NCBI GenBank assembly: GCA_963736695.1
Contig: CAVTPU010000004.1
Span: forward strand, 682,001-746,000
DNA length: 64,000 nucleotides
From: CAVTPU01 sp963736695
Lineage (GTDB): Bacteria; Actinomycetota; Actinomycetes; Mycobacteriales; Micromonosporaceae
Direction: 5' to 3'
Of the stretch, positions 17,730 to 26,758 are shown piece after piece (the stretch's first letter is position 1; each line of letters starts with the position of its first letter). The notes beneath the pieces are model-generated. The model was given only the letters and a program-made list of their open reading frames with translations. It searched no databases and was not told the DNA's origin. The translations under genes were made by a program, and so were the position numbers.

Positions 17730-20654
17730 TCACAGTTGGGGCCGCAGATCGGCCAGGACCCGGGTCACGACGTCGAGCTCGTGCCGCGCCTCATCGAGCA
17801 CCGGGGGCGCCTCATCAAGCTGATGTCTGCGGCCAAGCTCCTCCAGCTGCTCGAACCGTCTCGCGAGTTCGGTGGCGCCGATCGTGCCGGCCGAACCCTT
17901 CACACTGTGCGCCTCCCGATAGACCACCTCCGAATCGCCGGACTCGACGGCCCGGGCCACCGAGTCGACGTGGGACGGCACGTGAGAAAGGAACGTGTCC
18001 ACCAGCCCGATGAGCAGCGTTCGGGACTGGTGTGGGTCTGGCGCGCCGAGATCGTCGAGGCGGCCGCGGATTGCCTGTTTCACCGATTCATCCCCCATGA
18101 CTCCCCCGTTCTCGTCGACCGGTCCCGCTCGGGCCCCGGCGTCAAGCGCGATTCGCACACAGTCACGCAGGTGGTCGCGTCGCACCGGGCGCGCCAGCAC
18201 CGCCACCGCCGGCGGTGTGGGTGGCATCCCCGGAGACAGGTCCCGCGTGAGCATGATCACTGGACTCCGCGCGGCGAATTCCGTGAGCAGAGCGAGTCCC
18301 TGCCCGTCCGGCAGTTCCGTGTCCACAATGGCCGCAGCGAACCGTTCCCCGCGCGACGCCGACGCCCACATGGTCAGTGCCGCGTCCGCTGACGAGACGC
18401 TCGAGCACAGCACCGACCAGTCGGCGAGCTGGCGGCAGAGCAGCGAACCGACCACCTCGTCGCCGGTCACGAGCAGCAGCCGCGAACCCGCGAACTCCGA
18501 TGTCGCCTCGGGATTCTGCGCCCCGGATCCTCGCAGCAGCGGCAGCACACACCAGAACACGCTGCCCCGGCCGGGCACACTGCGCGCCCCGATCTGCCCG
18601 TTCATCGCGTCGGTGAGGCGTCGGCTGATCGCGAGCCCCAGACCCACGCCAGCGGCCGGGGAGACCATCGGTTCGATCCGCGGACCAGACGCGAGGAGGT
18701 TCTCCACCGTCTCCGGATCGATGCCGATGCCGGTGTCACTCACCTCGAACAGCACGCGCACCACCGGCCCCTCCACGGGCGAGTCGTCGGCCAGCCGCAC
18801 GGTCACGCTGACTCCCCCCACATCGGTGAACTTCACCGCGTTGCTGAGCAGGTTGAGCAGGAGCTGCCGCAGCCGGGCCGGATCACCGACGACCCGGGGC
18901 GGCACCGTCGGCTCGCAATAGGCCCCGATCCCGATCCGCTTCGCGCGCGCGCCTTCTCGCTCCAGATCGGCCACGTCCTCGACGAGCTCGAGCAGCGAGA
19001 ATTCGGCCTGCTCCAGCACCATCCTGCCGGCCTCGATCTTGGAAATGTCGAGCACATCCGTGATCACCGAGAGCAACGCCTTGCCCGATGTGTCGATCGC
19101 CTCGGCATATGCGCGTTGGGTATGATCGAGTTCGGTGCCGAGCAGCAGAGTGGTCAGCCCAATCACACCGTTCATCGGCGTACGGATCTCATGGCTCATC
19201 GTCGCGAGATATTCCGACTTCATGCGGAACTGTCGCGCCGCCTCCGCCCCGCGCTCGACGAGTTCCTCCTCAGCTTCCTTGCGTTCGGTGATGTCGTGGC
19301 CCGAAGCGAACATCGCCTCGCCGGGGCGCACGGCGATCTGCCAGCTGATCCAGTTGTAGGAACCGTCTCGGCGACGGAACCGCGCGACGAATCCCACCGA
19401 TCTCTGTTCACCCGCCCCGGCCCTGGTGAGTTCGGCCATAGCGGCTCGCAGGTCGTCGGGGTGCACGAAGTCGATGAACGACCGGCCGGGCAGCTCGGAG
19501 GTCAGATAGCCGAGCACCCACCCCCACGCGGGATTGACCCGGGTGATCGATCCGCCGACGTCGAGCACGCACAACAGGTCGAAAGATAGGTTGAAGAATC
19601 GGTCGAGCTGCTCCAGCGTCTGCAGCCGCTCGGCGTTGGCCCGTGATTCGCGCCGCCACCCGGCCCGAAGTCCCTGTTGACGTTGCCGCTCGACCTCGTC
19701 GACCACCCGAGCCGCGCCGAAGACGAGCACGATATAGAAGAGCAGCACCGCGGTGAGGACGACGAACAGTCGCGCGTTCTCGTCCGCGACGACGAGGTTC
19801 GCCGCGATCACAACGACGATCGGGAAGAGCACCACGGTCGGCAGCACTTCGCGGATGAGCCGCCCGCCCGGGGTGTCGAAGACCGCGCGGCGCAACACGC
19901 CGTGCCGCGGAAAGACACCCAGCAAGCCGGCGGAGAGCAGACACCACCCGATGACCGGCCCGACGGCCGCGTCCGGAACGAACCCGAACCCCGCCAACTG
20001 CGGGGTGTCCGTCGCTTTTCCAATCAACGCGATCGCACCGATGAGCCCGGCCGTTCCGGCGAGGACATCGCCGATCCAGTCCCGGCCGACCTTCGTCGGG
20101 TAGACCATCGTCGCGGTCGCGACAAGCAAGAAGGCGATCGCGCCGTTGAAGGCGATTCGAACGGACTTCTCGAAGTCCGGTGTGATCTCACGCCCGCCCA
20201 CGAGGACCGCGTCGATGCCGAGCGGCCGGCCGAGCGCATATTCCGCGAGGGTAACGACGGCGACTGCGCAGACGATCGCGGCGCAGATCCACCCGATGAC
20301 TCGCCTGGCCATCCGTGGCCGCCGATCGATGCGGTCGGCCGACTCGGGTTCGTCCCAGAGGAGCATGAAGAACGCGATCGCGAGGAGGACGAGGTTGAGA
20401 GCCGCATTCGGTCGACTATCGATGAGCAACAGGGTCGACAAATTAAACAACCAGCCGACCAGAGTCACGAGCCCGATCGCGCCACCGACGATCACGGCGG
20501 CGAATGCCACCCGCCGCACACCACGCACATAGGCGGCGACGTCGGTCTCGGATGGCTCCAGGACGGCTTCGTCCTCGACGGCGGAGGGACCGCCGGCGCT
20601 GGCGTCATCAGCCCCGCTCATCCCGGCCATGCTGCCCCCGCGACTCTCGCACAT
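17730..20654 (-). CDS. Membrane hybrid histidine kinase with PAS, degenerate receiver and HPt
   Basis: The 974-residue protein starts with about eight membrane helices (45-315), a coiled linker, one PAS domain (about 350-457), the phosphoacceptor His488 (MSHEIRTPMNG) and the ATPase domain (DTGIGIDP at 640-647, GVGLGL at 669-674). The receiver (about 724-830) keeps Asp778 in IVDTELP but has GDE for the acidic pair and Arg in place of the usual Lys (LARPVRRD). A C-terminal HPt domain carries His916 in EAHSVKGSAGTIGA. The sensor type is unlike the neighbouring soluble kinase. In-frame ATGs at 20630 and 20621 are alternative starts. Confidence 0.9.
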   Translation of the reverse strand: MCESRGGSMAGMSGADDASAGGPSAVEDEAVLEPSETDVAAYVRGVRRVAFAAVIVGGAIGLVTLVGWLFNLSTLLLIDSRPNAALNLVLLAIAFFMLLWDEPESADRIDRRPRMARRVIGWICAAIVCAVAVVTLAEYALGRPLGIDAVLVGGREITPDFEKSVRIAFNGAIAFLLVATATMVYPTKVGRDWIGDVLAGTAGLIGAIALIGKATDTPQLAGFGFVPDAAVGPVIGWCLLSAGLLGVFPRHGVLRRAVFDTPGGRLIREVLPTVVLFPIVVVIAANLVVADENARLFVVLTAVLLFYIVLVFGAARVVDEVERQRQQGLRAGWRRESRANAERLQTLEQLDRFFNLSFDLLCVLDVGGSITRVNPAWGWVLGYLTSELPGRSFIDFVHPDDLRAAMAELTRAGAGEQRSVGFVARFRRRDGSYNWISWQIAVRPGEAMFASGHDITERKEAEEELVERGAEAARQFRMKSEYLATMSHEIRTPMNGVIGLTTLLLGTELDHTQRAYAEAIDTSGKALLSVITDVLDISKIEAGRMVLEQAEFSLLELVEDVADLEREGARAKRIGIGAYCEPTVPPRVVGDPARLRQLLLNLLSNAVKFTDVGGVSVTVRLADDSPVEGPVVRVLFEVSDTGIGIDPETVENLLASGPRIEPMVSPAAGVGLGLAISRRLTDAMNGQIGARSVPGRGSVFWCVLPLLRGSGAQNPEATSEFAGSRLLLVTGDEVVGSLLCRQLADWSVLCSSVSSADAALTMWASASRGERFAAAIVDTELPDGQGLALLTEFAARSPVIMLTRDLSPGMPPTPPAVAVLARPVRRDHLRDCVRIALDAGARAGPVDENGGVMGDESVKQAIRGRLDDLGAPDPHQSRTLLIGLVDTFLSHVPSHVDSVARAVESGDSEVVYREAHSVKGSAGTIGATELARRFEQLEELGRRHQLDEAPPVLDEARHELDVVTRVLADLRPQL

Positions 20655-20803
20655 GATCCGTCACCAGATCCTATGTCCAACCGGGTGGCGACCGGACGGT
20701 TTTTGCCGCATCGCCGCCACCCTCTGGCCCCGATCAATCGACGGGTGTATATTCACCCGCCAGCGCCCCGATCGGGGCGCCCCGTGACATCCCAGGAGGC
20801 CCC

Positions 20804-21535
20804 ATGTCGGCAACCCGCAGGATCAGCCTGCTCGGTGTGCTCAGCATCGTCGCGATGACTCTCACGGCACTTGTCGGCGCCCCCGCGTCGGCGGCCCCGG
20901 CGGGGCTGCCCGGCATGGACGTCTCCGGCTATCAAGGCAACGTCAACTGGTCCGCCGCGTGGGCCAATGGTGCCCGGTTCGCCTATGTCAAGGCGAGCGA
21001 GGGCACCTACTACACCAACCCCTACTTCGCCCAGCAATACAACGGTTCCTACAACGTCGGAATGATCCGAGGCGCCTATCACTTCGCCCGGCCCGACACC
21101 ACGACCGGCGCGACCCAGGCAGACTATTTCGTCAACCACGGCGGTGGCTGGTCTCGGGACGGCAAGACTCTGCCCGGGGCCGTCGATTTGGAATACAACC
21201 CGTACGGGTCGACCTGTTACGGCCTCTCACAGGCCGCCATGCGCGGGTGGATCAGTTCGTTCCTCAACCGGTATTACGCCCGCACGGGACGATGGGCCAC
21301 CATCTACACCACCACCAACTGGTGGACCACCTGCACCGGCAACTACTCCGGATTCTCCAGCACCAGTCCGCTGTGGATTGCGCGGTATTCGAGCACGGTC
21401 GGCACCCTGCCCGCCGGCTGGGCCACCTATTCGTTCTGGCAGTGGTCCTCATCGGGAGTTTTCCCCGGCGACCAGAACGTATGGAACGGGACCCTCGCCC
21501 GGCTACGTGTGCTCGCCTGCAACGGCACCTGCTAA
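20804..21535 (+). CDS. Secreted GH25 muramidase (lysozyme)
   Basis: The 243-residue protein has a signal peptide ending near APASA-AP (residue 31) and one GH25 domain. The family's acidic residues are visible: Asp39 in GMDVSGYQG, and Asp128 and Glu130 in AVDLEYN. It should cut the bond between N-acetylmuramic acid and N-acetylglucosamine in peptidoglycan, acting outside the cell. AGGAGG lies 6 bases before the ATG. It converges with the surface-protein gene, the two stop codons overlapping by 4 bases (21532-21535). Its tyrosine codons lean to TAC, unlike most of the window. Confidence 0.92.
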   Translation: MSATRRISLLGVLSIVAMTLTALVGAPASAAPAGLPGMDVSGYQGNVNWSAAWANGARFAYVKASEGTYYTNPYFAQQYNGSYNVGMIRGAYHFARPDTTTGATQADYFVNHGGGWSRDGKTLPGAVDLEYNPYGSTCYGLSQAAMRGWISSFLNRYYARTGRWATIYTTTNWWTTCTGNYSGFSSTSPLWIARYSSTVGTLPAGWATYSFWQWSSSGVFPGDQNVWNGTLARLRVLACNGTC

Positions 21536-23364
21536 CGACCGGCGTCGTGGCGGGTCAGTCGGATCATCGACGCGCCCGCCACGATCAGCCACACACCGGC
21601 GAGCGCCACGGGCCACACCCGCACGCCCGTGTCGGCCAGCACCGCCTGGAACGTGAAGCCGTCGACCCGCCGGGCGTCCTGCCCGCGCAGCGTGACGACG
21701 ACGGTGACCCGTCCTGCGGCATGCGTCGGGGCACGAACCGTCAGCCGGTTGTCGGTCGGCTCACCGACGAGGATCGCGGCCCGGCCGCCGAAACGGACGG
21801 CCGAGGCGCTGACGAGACCGGTTCCGGTGATCGTCACGAGCGTCCCGCCGGTCTCCGGTCCACTAGCTGGGTCCAGAAGAGTGATCATCGGTGGCTGATA
21901 AGTGAAGACGCCGGCGCTCACCCGACCACCGGGAAACGTGATCCAGACCGTGCGAGGTCCGGAGCTCTCGCTGGCGGGAGTCGCGACGGCGAGCCGGGTC
22001 GCCGTCGCCGCCGCGCCGACCCCGGCCAGCTCGCCGAAGCGCACCCCCGTGGCGCCGGTGAGCCCCGAACCGGCGATGACCACCGGTGTGCCGCCGGAGG
22101 TCGGCCCCGATGACGGGGTCAGGGAGCGAACCTGGATCGTGGTGTTCAGCAGGACGGTCACGCCGTCGTCTGCGGCCCTCGCGCCGATCGAGGACGGCGA
22201 CAGGCGGCGAAGCAGCCGATCGAGGTCTCCCGCGCCCCGAACACGGCGCTGAGCGAGCAGGGGTAGCCCGTTGGTCGTGGCGACGTCGGGAAGACCGTCG
22301 CGGTTGAAGTCCGCTATCGCGGCGCTGAACCCCGCCGGCCCGACATCGAAGGCCACGGCTGGCGCGAATCCGCCCGAGCCGTCCCCCGCCAGCACCAAAA
22401 ACTCCCCGGAGCCGAAGTCGACGACCCCGACGTCCGGATCGGCGTCGAGGTTGAAGTCCGCCACCACGGCCGCCACGGGGCCGGACCCAGCCGCGAACTG
22501 CGTGGCTGGAGCGAATCCACCCGCGCCATCACCCATCAACACCGACACGCTGTCCGACACGAGGCTGGGGACCGCCAGATCGGCGTCGCCGTCTTTGTTG
22601 AAGTCACCCACCGCCACCGACAACGGAAACGCGCCCACGGGGAAAGCCGTCGCCGGTCCGAACCCACCCGCACCATTGCCCAACAACACCGACACCGTTC
22701 CCGAGAACAGGTCTGCGGTGGCCAGATCCGGTCTGCGGTCTCCGTTGAAATCGCCGACTGCCACGGAGAACGGAAAGAACCCCACGGGAAAGTCCGTCGC
22801 CGGTCCGAACCCACCCGCACCGTCGCCCAACAACACCGACACGGCGCCCTCCGCGAGGCTGACGACGGCGAGGTCCGGTCTGCGGTCGCCGTCGAAGTCG
22901 CCAACGGCGACCGAGTCGGGGCTCCCGCCGACGCCGAAGTTCGTCGCGAGGCCGAATCCGCCCGCGCCATTGCCCAGCAACACCGAGACGGTGTCCGATC
23001 CGGAGTTCGCCACCGCCGCGTCCGGGTCGCCGTCGCCGTCGAAGTCGCCGACCGCCACCGAAAATGGCGCAGCTCCCACCGCGAAGTTCGTGGCCGGCCC
23101 GAACCCGCCCGCACCGTCGCCGAGCACGACCCCGACGGTGTCCGTGTTCTGATCGGCGACGACGAGATCGACATCGCCGTCCCGGTTGAAGTCGCCCGGC
23201 GCGACCGAGACCGGGTTTGTGTCGGCGCCGACGGGATATGTGGCGGGCGGCCCGAAGCCGACCGGGGTGAGCGGCGCGGCGGCGGCCGGGGCGGCGGGAA
23301 GAACGAGTGCCCCCACGACGGCGCCGAGCACCGCAGATGAGCGAACAGACCAAGAAACCATCAT
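21532..23364 (-). CDS. Cell-wall-anchored FG-GAP/IPT repeat surface protein with LADTG signal
   Basis: The ATG at 23364 follows a GGTGGGG ribosome-site-like stretch; an upstream TTG at 23391 is also in frame. After a signal peptide come seven FG-GAP/VCBS repeats of about 45 residues, each with a calcium-type D-x-D-x-D-x-x-x-D loop (for example VAVGDFDGDGDPDAAV), likely forming a beta propeller. Two IPT/TIG immunoglobulin-like domains follow (LTPSSGPTSGGT and LDPASGPETGGT). The C-terminus has LADTG, a hydrophobic helix and RLTRHDAGR, a sortase signal of the LAxTG type. The repeats are also near-identical at DNA level, mainly 22600-23100. A role in adhesion is plausible but unproven. Confidence 0.88.
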   Translation of the reverse strand: MMVSWSVRSSAVLGAVVGALVLPAAPAAAAPLTPVGFGPPATYPVGADTNPVSVAPGDFNRDGDVDLVVADQNTDTVGVVLGDGAGGFGPATNFAVGAAPFSVAVGDFDGDGDPDAAVANSGSDTVSVLLGNGAGGFGLATNFGVGGSPDSVAVGDFDGDRRPDLAVVSLAEGAVSVLLGDGAGGFGPATDFPVGFFPFSVAVGDFNGDRRPDLATADLFSGTVSVLLGNGAGGFGPATAFPVGAFPLSVAVGDFNKDGDADLAVPSLVSDSVSVLMGDGAGGFAPATQFAAGSGPVAAVVADFNLDADPDVGVVDFGSGEFLVLAGDGSGGFAPAVAFDVGPAGFSAAIADFNRDGLPDVATTNGLPLLAQRRVRGAGDLDRLLRRLSPSSIGARAADDGVTVLLNTTIQVRSLTPSSGPTSGGTPVVIAGSGLTGATGVRFGELAGVGAAATATRLAVATPASESSGPRTVWITFPGGRVSAGVFTYQPPMITLLDPASGPETGGTLVTITGTGLVSASAVRFGGRAAILVGEPTDNRLTVRAPTHAAGRVTVVVTLRGQDARRVDGFTFQAVLADTGVRVWPVALAGVWLIVAGASMIRLTRHDAGR

Positions 23365-23498
23365 GCACCCCACCCGTACGCCGAATCGCAATTCAGACTA
23401 AACGGGCACGCTGGGTCATTGGGTGAACAACGGCGATTCTTCTTGGTTTAGCGGGCCTGATCACCGGAACGTGTCGCGGGCGCCGCCGGGAACCACGG

Positions 23499-24731
23499 TC
23501 AGCCGACGAGCGCCGAATAGACCAGTTGGCGCAGTTGAGTGCGGATCGGATGCGCGCTGGAAGGCATCAGCTGGGCATAGAAGTGGGCGGTGAGCTGCTC
23601 GACCGGATCGATCCAGAAGGCGGTGCTCGCCACACCACCCCAATAGTAGGAGCCGTCGGTGACCGGAATCCGGCTGGGAATCGTGTTCTCGACCGTCGCC
23701 ACACCGAGGCCGAATCCGATTCCGTCCAATGTGGTCTCAGCGAAACCGCCGGTGGACAACGCCCCGAGGTCACGGCCGCCGGGCAGGTGATTGCGGGCCA
23801 TGAATCGCACGGTGCGGTCGCCGAGCAGGCGCACGCCGTCGAACTCCCCGCCGCGCAGCAGCATCTGGGTGAACCGGTGATAGTCGCCGGCGGTGCTGAT
23901 TAGCCCGCCACCGCCGGAGAACAGATCAGGACGTTGGAGAGCGAACGCCCCGATCCGGTCGTCGCGCACCGCTCGGCCCGTCGCCGGGTCAGCCAGATAG
24001 AGCGCGGCGAGCCGGCCCGCCGCCTCCGGCTCCACCCACCACCGGGTGTCGGTCATGCCGAGCGGTTCAAGCACGCGCTCCGCGATGAACTCGGGCAGGC
24101 TCCGCCCGGAGACGAGTTCGATGATTCTGCCGAGCACATCGGTGGCGATCGAATAGCCCCAGGCAGTGCCAGGCTGAAACAGCAGAGGAAGCCGGGCGAA
24201 GACGTCACACGCCGCGGCGAGGTCGGCGCCCGGTGGCGGAAAAAGGTCATATCCCACAGCTCGGTAGAGCGCGTCCACCACCGAGGTGTTCATGAATCCA
24301 TAGGTGAAGCCCGCGGTGTGGGTCAGCAGGTGCCAGATCCGAATCGGTTCGGCCGCAGGCACGGTGAGGGGCTGCTGCGCGGACCCCTTGTCATAGACCC
24401 GAACATCGGCGAAGGCCGGCAGCCAACGGCTGATCTCGTCGGTGAGCTCGAAATGCCCCTCCTCCCAGAGCATCATCGCCGCGACCGACGTGATCGGCTT
24501 GGTCATGGAGAAGATGCGCCAGAGCGTGTCGTCGGCGACCGGAACACCGGCCTCGCGATCCGCATAGCCGTGTGTCGAGGCGTGCGCCACCTGCCCGTAC
24601 CGGGTGATCAGTAATTGCCAACCGGCGAGCCGGCCGTCGTCGACATAACGGGAGAAATGACGATCGATTCGCGCCAATCGGTCGGCGTCGAAACCGAGGT
24701 CCTCCGGGCGCGCGCTGCGGGCGATGGTCAC
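23499..24731 (-). CDS. Serine beta-lactamase-fold hydrolase (class C/esterase VIII type)
   Basis: The GTG at 24731 gives 410 residues and avoids overlap with the ABC transporter gene, which ends 10 bases upstream; the frame is open to 24833. The catalytic SxxK motif is Ser75-Met-Thr-Lys78 (WRIFSMTKPITS), and a GYS motif (PGTAWGYSIATDVLG) fits the YxN position in this family. No signal peptide is seen, so it is probably a cytoplasmic esterase or amidase rather than a resistance enzyme. It likely shares a transcript with the exporter gene. Confidence 0.85.
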   Translation of the reverse strand: MTIARSARPEDLGFDADRLARIDRHFSRYVDDGRLAGWQLLITRYGQVAHASTHGYADREAGVPVADDTLWRIFSMTKPITSVAAMMLWEEGHFELTDEISRWLPAFADVRVYDKGSAQQPLTVPAAEPIRIWHLLTHTAGFTYGFMNTSVVDALYRAVGYDLFPPPGADLAAACDVFARLPLLFQPGTAWGYSIATDVLGRIIELVSGRSLPEFIAERVLEPLGMTDTRWWVEPEAAGRLAALYLADPATGRAVRDDRIGAFALQRPDLFSGGGGLISTAGDYHRFTQMLLRGGEFDGVRLLGDRTVRFMARNHLPGGRDLGALSTGGFAETTLDGIGFGLGVATVENTIPSRIPVTDGSYYWGGVASTAFWIDPVEQLTAHFYAQLMPSSAHPIRTQLRQLVYSALVG

Positions 24732-24741
24732 GACGGGCAGC

Positions 24742-26571
24742 TTACCCGTTGGTGGCGGCGAGAAACTGGGTCGCGGCGAGTTCGGCATAGAGTGCGTCCG
24801 CGCCGACCAGCTCCGCGTGGGATCCGACGGCACGCACCCGACCGGTCTCCATCACCACGATCCGATCGGCCATCGTGACGGTCGACAAGCGGTGCGCCAC
24901 CACCATCACCGTGGTGGTTCGGGCCGCGTCGGCGATGGTCTCCCGCAAAGCCGCCTCGTTGACCGCGTCAAGCTGGGACGTGGCCTCGTCGAGCAGCAAC
25001 AGCCTCGGACGACGCAACAACGCCCGGGCGATCGCGACCCGTTGCCGTTCGCCGCCGGAGAGCTTCGTGCCCCGGTGGCCGACGAGAGTGTCGAGCCCGT
25101 CGGGCATTCGCGCCACCATCGCCTCGAGCCGGGTCAGCCGCAGCACCTCACGCACCTGTTCGTCGCTGGCGTCGGGCGATCCATAACGCAGATTCTCCTC
25201 GAGGGTGCCGGAGAGCACCGGCGCGTCCTGCTCGACATAGCCGATGGTCGACCGCAGTGCGGCGACCGGCCAGGCCTCGAGGTCTGTGTCGTCGAGAAGA
25301 ATTCGACCCGACGTCGGCGCGTAGAACCGCTCAATGAGGGAGAAGATCGTGGTCTTGCCCGCTCCGGATGGCCCGACGAACGCCGTCATTCCGCCGGGCG
25401 GCACGTCGAAACTCACTCCGCTGTGCACCGCGGGAAGCTGCGGGTCATAGTGGAAATAGACATCGTCGAAGGTGACCGTCGCGGGCGAAACCGATGCGGC
25501 GGGCCGGTTGGCCATGTCGACTCCAACACGCTGCGCGGGCACGCCGGGTTCGACATTGCTGGACGGGGCGTGGTCCGACTCGACCGGATCGGACTCCACC
25601 GGCAACAGACGCACCTCGCTGATCCGGCCGATCGCCACGGAGCCGAGCTGATATTGCGTGACAGCCTGCACCAATTGTCCGATTGGCGCGAGCAGGAAGA
25701 AGACATAGAGCAGGAACGCCACGAGTGTGCCCACGTCGATATCGCCTGCGGCGACCCGGGCGCCGCCGACGCTGAGCACGGCGAGGAACGCCACCTGCGA
25801 CGCGAGGCCGGCGATGTTTCCGGCGAGCGCCGACCACTTCGCGGCGCGGACGCTGGACCGCAGCGCGTCGTGCGCGGCGTCGCGGACCCGCTGCGCCTCA
25901 CGTTGTTCGGCACTGGAGGCCTTGACCGTTCGGAAGGCGCCGAACATGCGCTCCAGCGCCGAACCCATCGCGCCCACCGACTCTTGTGCCTGTCGCGCGG
26001 CCCGGTTGATGCGCGGCACGACCAGCCGGATGACCGAACCGGCCACGACGAGGGCCGCCACCGTCACCGCGAGCAGCACGGGGTCGAGCACCGCCATCAT
26101 GGCGATCGTGGCGATGACCATCACCACGCCGGTGATACCACCGACGAGAGTCGACGAGATGACCTCACGCAGCAACACCGTGTCGGCGGTGACCCGCGAC
26201 ATGAGGTCACCCGGTTCGTGACTTTCGAGCGAGGCGACCCGCAGCCGGGTCAGCCGATCGATGAGGTCGCGGCGGGCCGCGAAGACGACAGACTCGGCCG
26301 TGCGGCGCAGCAGAAATGCCCCGATCGCACCGATTCCAGCGTTGGCGGTGACGAGCCCTGTCATCACGAGCAGCGCCGCGGTGACCGATCGGCCGGCCGC
26401 GAGATCCGCGATGAGGTCCCGCGCGACCAGGGGCAACGCGAGGCCGGTGGCACCGGTGACGAGGCTGAGCAGCCCGCCGGCGAGCAGCCCTCGCCAATGC
26501 GGACGCAGGTAGGAGAGCATGACCCGCCAGGAAGACGGGGCGACTGCGGTGGGTTTCTCGTTGGTGGGCAC
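24742..26571 (-). CDS. ABC exporter, fused membrane and ATPase domains
   Basis: The 609-residue half-transporter has six membrane helices (about residues 20-310) of the ABC exporter fold, then a nucleotide-binding domain with Walker A GPSGAGKTT, a Q-loop (GYVEQD), the signature LSGGERQRVAIARAL and Walker B LLLLDEATSQLD followed by an AHRLST H-loop. It would work as a homodimer, exporting a lipid, peptide or drug. Start: MPTNEKPTAVAPSSW. An insertion of about 40 residues (around 325-365) rich in Ser, Pro, Val and Glu separates the two halves. It is divergent from egtA and followed by the hydrolase gene. Confidence 0.92.
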   Translation of the reverse strand: MPTNEKPTAVAPSSWRVMLSYLRPHWRGLLAGGLLSLVTGATGLALPLVARDLIADLAAGRSVTAALLVMTGLVTANAGIGAIGAFLLRRTAESVVFAARRDLIDRLTRLRVASLESHEPGDLMSRVTADTVLLREVISSTLVGGITGVVMVIATIAMMAVLDPVLLAVTVAALVVAGSVIRLVVPRINRAARQAQESVGAMGSALERMFGAFRTVKASSAEQREAQRVRDAAHDALRSSVRAAKWSALAGNIAGLASQVAFLAVLSVGGARVAAGDIDVGTLVAFLLYVFFLLAPIGQLVQAVTQYQLGSVAIGRISEVRLLPVESDPVESDHAPSSNVEPGVPAQRVGVDMANRPAASVSPATVTFDDVYFHYDPQLPAVHSGVSFDVPPGGMTAFVGPSGAGKTTIFSLIERFYAPTSGRILLDDTDLEAWPVAALRSTIGYVEQDAPVLSGTLEENLRYGSPDASDEQVREVLRLTRLEAMVARMPDGLDTLVGHRGTKLSGGERQRVAIARALLRRPRLLLLDEATSQLDAVNEAALRETIADAARTTTVMVVAHRLSTVTMADRIVVMETGRVRAVGSHAELVGADALYAELAATQFLAATNG

Positions 26572-26728
26572 CGCACAACACTACGGCGACTCCGATAGTG
26601 GTCGACCGGACCAGATATCTGTTACAAAGTGATGAACGTTACTGATGCGAGTCGACGAGTGTCGCGGCGGTGTCAGACCCGCGAGGTAGCGTCACTTCGA
26701 CGGCCACACGACTGGGTGGGAGGCGACA

Positions 26729-26758
26729 ATGGCGTTACCTCGGGCGACGAGACGATGA
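26729..26758 (+). CDS. Possible 9-codon leader peptide coupled to egtA
   Basis: ATG GCG TTA ... CGA TGA encodes MALPRATRR. It has a GGGAGG ribosome site 5 bases ahead, better than anything before egtA itself, and its TGA overlaps the egtA ATG as ATGA. Ribosomes finishing this peptide could restart at egtA. Three of its nine residues are Arg. No terminator or antiterminator structure was evident, so coupling rather than attenuation is the simplest reading. Confidence 0.45.
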   Translation: MALPRATRR

